In this document: positions 5,822-9,086 of the stretch, piece after piece | Layout of the letters: each line of letters starts with the position of its first letter | How positions within the stretch are numbered: the first letter of the stretch is position 1 | Source of the DNA: an uncultured Ruminococcus sp. | Lineage (GTDB): Bacteria; Bacillota; Clostridia; Oscillospirales; Acutalibacteraceae | Direction: 5' to 3' | DNA: 9,086 nt | NCBI GenBank assembly: GCA_902773155.1 | Contig: CACYDK010000211.1 | Location: 1 to 9,086, forward strand | Position numbers and translations under genes: made by a program | Notes under the pieces: generated by a model | Told to the model about the DNA's origin: nothing | The model's input: the letters and a program-made list of their open reading frames with translations, nothing else | Databases searched by the model: none

Positions 5822-8800
5822 ATGAGGAAAATATTATCCATTGTATTGTCGTTTGTTATAATACTTTCAGTGTTCACCGTAACGCTTCCGTTCGGAGCGA
5901 GCGCAGCGGACGGAGAGTACCGCGAGAATGGTTTTGTTTACGAAATCAAAGGCGCAAGCGCCACAGTAACAGGCTATGAAGGCGACGAAAAATACCTTAA
6001 TATTCACACCGAACTCGAAAACGGCTGCAAAGTTACAGCTATCGGTGACGGCGCGTTCAGCGGTAATCTCAATATTGTTGCGGTTAACTGCGAAGCAGAG
6101 CTCGACAGCATAGGCGAGTATGCCTTTGAAGCTTGCTCACATCTTAAGGATGTTAGCTTTAGCTCTTCTTTGGGGGACATTGGCAAAGGAGCATTCTCGG
6201 ACTGTACTTCGCTTGAGTCCGTTTCGCTTAATAAAAATGTAAAATCTATCGGTGAAGGAGCGTTCCTTTTTGATAAAAAGCTAAAGTATTTCGGATTTCC
6301 GAAAAACCTTGAGAGTATCGGAGAATACGCTTTTGCTTTCAGCGGAATGTCGAACGTGGTTATGAACAATAAAATCAAAATAATCCCTGAAAGACTGTTC
6401 TATAACTGCGATGATCTGAAAAATATTTCTTTGCCGAATAAGCTTGAAAAAATAGGAGCCTACGCTTTTGCGAAGTGTTCAAAGCTTGATATCGACGGGT
6501 TCCCAGAGAGCCTTGATTCCATTGGCGATTACGCTTTTAAGGGCTGCGGGCTGTCCTCGCTCTCTTTTAACGGAAGTAAAATAGGTGAGGGAGCTTTCTC
6601 AGAGCTTTCGGATACTCTCGATTCTGTGACCTTTACAGACAATCTTAAAAAGGTCGGTAAACTTTCCTTTGAGTCGACAAGCGTGAAGAGCTTTGAGCTT
6701 CCCGATAATATTAAGCTTGAAAACGGCGCCTTCGCCGGTATTGTCACCGATAAATATTCGGTTAAGAAAACGAACGAAGGCTACATCACGAAGGACGGCG
6801 TTGTATATACAAAGGACAAAAAGACGCTTGTTTATTACCCCAAGGAAAAGGGCTATAATTCCGAAAGCGGCGAAGAAAACCCCGAGTATATATATAAGAT
6901 ACCGAGCGGTACAGAGAGTATTGCTCCTTACGCTTTTATAGGCGCTGATCTTGTAACCGAGGTAAAAATGCCCGGAACATTGAAAAAAATCGGAAGCCGC
7001 GCTTTTTTAAAGTCAGGTTTGCAGAAGGTCAAACTTTCCGACAGTGTTAAAGCAGTTGATGACTACGCTTTTGCCGAGCTTCAGTCAGCCCGAGAGCTCG
7101 ATCTCGGCTCTGTTCAGGAAATAGGGGAGATGGCGTTCTACGCTTTTGGTGAAGACCAGCTTACCGTAAAAATCCCCGACTCGCTAAAAAGCTTTAATCC
7201 AAATTCATTTTTGTGTACGGAAATAAGATTTGACGCCGATAAAAAGTACAAGGCAATCGACGGAGTTCTTTATTCGGCTGACGGCAAAACTCTCCTATGC
7301 GTGCCGAAATCGGACGAAAAAGCCTTTACCGTTTCTGATGATGTCGAAGAAATCGCTCCCAGAGCGTTTGCTCTGAATGATTCAGCGACCAAACTTATTA
7401 TTTCCGACAGCTTAAAGTCAGTCGGCGTGCAGGCGCTTGAGTACTATGTGGACTGTAGCAACGGCTATGAATCGCTCAAATTCAAGGACGGGATGTATAT
7501 TGTCGGCAACGCTTCAAAAGATGTAAAAACTTATGCCGATAATCATAATATAGGCGTATTCTCCGAGGAACCGACGCAGAACATTAAGTCGGCCACGCTT
7601 AAGGGCAAAGAAACCGTCGATTTCATCATCGGAGGCGCTGACATAAGCGACGTTGTTTATTCCTCGAACGACAACAGGATCGCCTCTGTTTCCGACAGCG
7701 GCAGGATAACGGGTCTTAAAAAGGGAACAACCTATGTTATCGCCGCGGTAGGAACAACCTACTTTAAATGCAAGGTCAAGGTTACCTCTGACAGCAAAAT
7801 AGAGTATACAGGCTTTGACGACAGTAATTACCGAAGAATAACGCCGAAAACCTACGAGCTTTGGAGAGATGATTATCTTTCGCATAATTCAGGTTTAGCA
7901 AAAATATTCGACGACACTGCTGATGAAGCGGCTATGTCCGCGTACCAGAGCGAGAGCTTTTACACCGCTATGTTCGGCGTTAACAACAAGGGAACCGACT
8001 TCTACAATATGGCGCTGAGAGATTTCGGCGAGGGCTTTGAACCGATGATTTCGATTCTTAATCACGCCTGCGATACCGAGCTAAAACGCCACAAGGCTAC
8101 CGACAGCCTCATTCTTTACAGCGGAGCGGAGCCTTACGCCTCGCGATTTATCGCGGGAGAGAACAACACTCTCAAAAATCTCAGAGCCGCAAAGGGCAAA
8201 ATTTTCAAACATCCCGAATATGTCAGCACATCTCTTTCTCCTAATGTCGCAAATAATTTTTACAGCAAGGGCGAGGGTGTAATGTACATTATCTATGCCG
8301 AAAAATCCGCGCTCAATAACGCTCCCTCGGGTTTGATCACGGCATTCCATTCAGCATTTGAATACGAGCAGCTGCTCGCTTCGTGGTGTGAGTACGAGGT
8401 TATCGACGCGGGCGTGCGTTGGTTTGAGAACAGCGAATGGAAGGAGGAGGGCGACGAGGACGTTAGCGGTTATCAGCGCTACGTCAAGCTCAGACTTATC
8501 GGTGGAAAGGATTCTCCCGATAAGCTTCCCGCGCCCAAAATCAAAATCAAAAGCGCTCCCAAAAGCTTATATGTAAAGGGAAAAGCTGATATAAAGATCG
8601 ATTTTGTAAATACCTATGACCATAAAGCGTCATTTAAAAGCAGTGATACAAAGGTCGTTAAAATCAGCAAATCAGGCAAGCTTACCGCTCTGAAAAAAGG
8701 TACAGCGAAAATCACCGTTTCAAATTCCGAGACAAAGACTTCAATTAAGGTGAAGATCAAGAATCCAACTTTGAACAAAACAAAGCGCACCATAAGGAAG

Positions 8801-8980
8801 GGAAAAACCTTTACTTTAAAAATCAAGGGAAAAATCGGTAAAGCTATTTTCAAATCAAAGAACAGTAAAATCGCGACAGTTAATTCAAAGGGTGTGATCA
8901 AAGCCAAACAAAAGGGCACTACCGTCATAACGGTTAAGACAAACGGAATCACCCTTAAATGCAGAGTCAAGATATCGTAG
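5822..8980 (+). CDS. secreted BspA-type LRR protein with Ig-like domains and an ADP-ribosyltransferase-like domain
   Basis: The product has 1052 residues. A signal peptide (1-28, cut after ASA) leads to about 18 leucine-rich repeats of the BspA/LRR_5 type (73-539, motif SIGEYAF, mostly 23-residue spacing). These are interrupted by DGVVYTKDKKTL and DGVLYSADGKTL segments (325-336, 480-491). An Ig-like BIG2 domain (about 587-655) precedes a domain (about 664-895) shaped like ADP-ribosylating exotoxins. That domain shows LILYSG (763-768) where YRG is usual, YVSTS (800-804) and FEYEQLL (846-852) with ExE at Glu847 and Glu849. Two lysine-rich BIG2 domains (905-980, 983-1052) end the protein. There is no LPXTG motif or C-terminal membrane helix, so any wall attachment would be non-covalent. 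Known BspA repeats bind host or microbial surfaces. An effector that modifies a bound target, or a catalytically dead binding domain, are both possible. Secretion and repeats are firm; enzymatic activity is not. Confidence 0.87.
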   Translation: MRKILSIVLSFVIILSVFTVTLPFGASAADGEYRENGFVYEIKGASATVTGYEGDEKYLNIHTELENGCKVTAIGDGAFSGNLNIVAVNCEAELDSIGEYAFEACSHLKDVSFSSSLGDIGKGAFSDCTSLESVSLNKNVKSIGEGAFLFDKKLKYFGFPKNLESIGEYAFAFSGMSNVVMNNKIKIIPERLFYNCDDLKNISLPNKLEKIGAYAFAKCSKLDIDGFPESLDSIGDYAFKGCGLSSLSFNGSKIGEGAFSELSDTLDSVTFTDNLKKVGKLSFESTSVKSFELPDNIKLENGAFAGIVTDKYSVKKTNEGYITKDGVVYTKDKKTLVYYPKEKGYNSESGEENPEYIYKIPSGTESIAPYAFIGADLVTEVKMPGTLKKIGSRAFLKSGLQKVKLSDSVKAVDDYAFAELQSARELDLGSVQEIGEMAFYAFGEDQLTVKIPDSLKSFNPNSFLCTEIRFDADKKYKAIDGVLYSADGKTLLCVPKSDEKAFTVSDDVEEIAPRAFALNDSATKLIISDSLKSVGVQALEYYVDCSNGYESLKFKDGMYIVGNASKDVKTYADNHNIGVFSEEPTQNIKSATLKGKETVDFIIGGADISDVVYSSNDNRIASVSDSGRITGLKKGTTYVIAAVGTTYFKCKVKVTSDSKIEYTGFDDSNYRRITPKTYELWRDDYLSHNSGLAKIFDDTADEAAMSAYQSESFYTAMFGVNNKGTDFYNMALRDFGEGFEPMISILNHACDTELKRHKATDSLILYSGAEPYASRFIAGENNTLKNLRAAKGKIFKHPEYVSTSLSPNVANNFYSKGEGVMYIIYAEKSALNNAPSGLITAFHSAFEYEQLLASWCEYEVIDAGVRWFENSEWKEEGDEDVSGYQRYVKLRLIGGKDSPDKLPAPKIKIKSAPKSLYVKGKADIKIDFVNTYDHKASFKSSDTKVVKISKSGKLTALKKGTAKITVSNSETKTSIKVKIKNPTLNKTKRTIRKGKTFTLKIKGKIGKAIFKSKNSKIATVNSKGVIKAKQKGTTVITVKTNGITLKCRVKIS
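6038..7438 (+). repeat. coding array of about 18 BspA-type leucine-rich repeats
   Basis: The protein motif xIGxxAF recurs at residues 73, 96, 119, 142, 165, 187, 210, 233, 253, 277, 298, 366, 389, 411, 433, 457, 510 and 533 of the surface protein. Spacing is close to 23 residues (69 bases) in the first half. The repeats are diverged at the DNA level, so the array is old rather than recently amplified. Confidence 0.85.
7811..8506 (+). other. ADP-ribosyltransferase exotoxin-like domain within the surface protein
   Basis: This codes for residues 664-895. The order of motifs is that of the R-S-E class: a helical front part with YQSESFYTAMFG (708-719), then LILYSG, YVSTSLSPNVANNFY (800-814) and EYEQLLA (847-853). 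The STS serine codons begin at 8225 and the ExE glutamates are at 8360-8362 and 8366-8368. The first motif has Ser767 (AGC, 8120-8122) in place of the NAD-binding Arg. Assignment is from motif pattern only; a search against the ADPrib_exo_Tox family (PF03496) or a predicted fold would decide it. Confidence 0.65.
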
Positions 8981-9086
8981 TGTTCGATAAATCCGGTATA
9001 TTCATATCTGTATTTCTTGTGTAACGATTGAACAGTTTTTCAAAATTATGCTTCTCCCGGAGTTTAGCCATTCATAAAAATAGCAC

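Noticed and set aside
8907..8977. Possible sortase anchor at the end of the surface protein
   Set aside because: There is no LPXTG-like motif, hydrophobic helix or final basic tail. The protein ends inside an Ig-like domain.
8967..9071. Small minus-strand frame of 34 codons at the right end, starting MAKLREKHNFEKLF
   Set aside because: It has a stop immediately before its ATG, no ribosome site, and its end overlaps the surface protein gene. I cannot support it as a gene.
8981..9086. Possible terminator after the surface protein gene (TTGAA/TTCAA near 9029)
   Set aside because: The stem is five A/T-rich pairs and no proper T-tract follows. The real terminator, if any, is probably beyond the window.

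Overview
The window looks like a chromosomal segment of a low-to-mid-GC Gram-positive bacterium, most likely a gut or rumen Clostridia of the Ruminococcus/Oscillospiraceae kind. This placement is inference. It rests on a divergent CtsR-type stress regulator with CtsR operators, strong AGGAGG-type ribosome sites, TTGACA/TATAAT promoters, and Sec-exported proteins carrying BspA-type leucine-rich repeats and lysine-rich bacterial Ig-like (BIG2) modules. I see no insertion sequence, tRNA, rRNA, CRISPR array or phage gene.

Left edge (1-362). The first 26 codons of ctsR run leftward off the window. The promoter is overlapped by two tandem 17-base CtsR sites, and a third, inverted site lies in the leader, so the gene and the clp operon that usually follows should be self-repressed. 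From the same intergenic region a second promoter fires rightward into a metal-resistance operon. An SmtB/CzrA-type operator lies just downstream of its -10 box.

Metal operon (363-2866). A 100-residue ArsR/SmtB repressor with an intact alpha-5 zinc site (D84, H86, H97, E100) and no cysteine lies three bases upstream of a 707-residue P1B-type ATPase. The ATPase has the marks of the Zn/Cd/Pb exporter class: CPC in TM6, Lys in TM7 and DTG in TM8. It also has a long histidine tract between its HMA domain and TM1. Metal should release the repressor and induce the pump. A hairpin terminator follows.

Middle (2909-3742). A single gene with its own promoter encodes a 257-residue cytosolic protein of unknown function with a tryptophan/acidic-rich C-terminus.

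Exported proteins (3813-8980). Two separately transcribed genes encode secreted proteins. The first is a histidine acid phosphatase closely resembling E. coli glucose-1-phosphatase (Agp), with a lysine-rich Ig-like module inserted after the signal peptide; it ends at a strong terminator. The second is a 1052-residue mosaic: signal peptide, about 18 BspA-type leucine-rich repeats, one Ig-like domain, a domain resembling ADP-ribosyltransferase exotoxins, then two more Ig-like domains. The transferase-like part keeps the STS and ExE motifs, but the usual YRG arginine appears as serine (YSG). This possible surface or secreted effector is the most interesting item in the window. The last 106 bases (8981-9086) hold nothing I can support.
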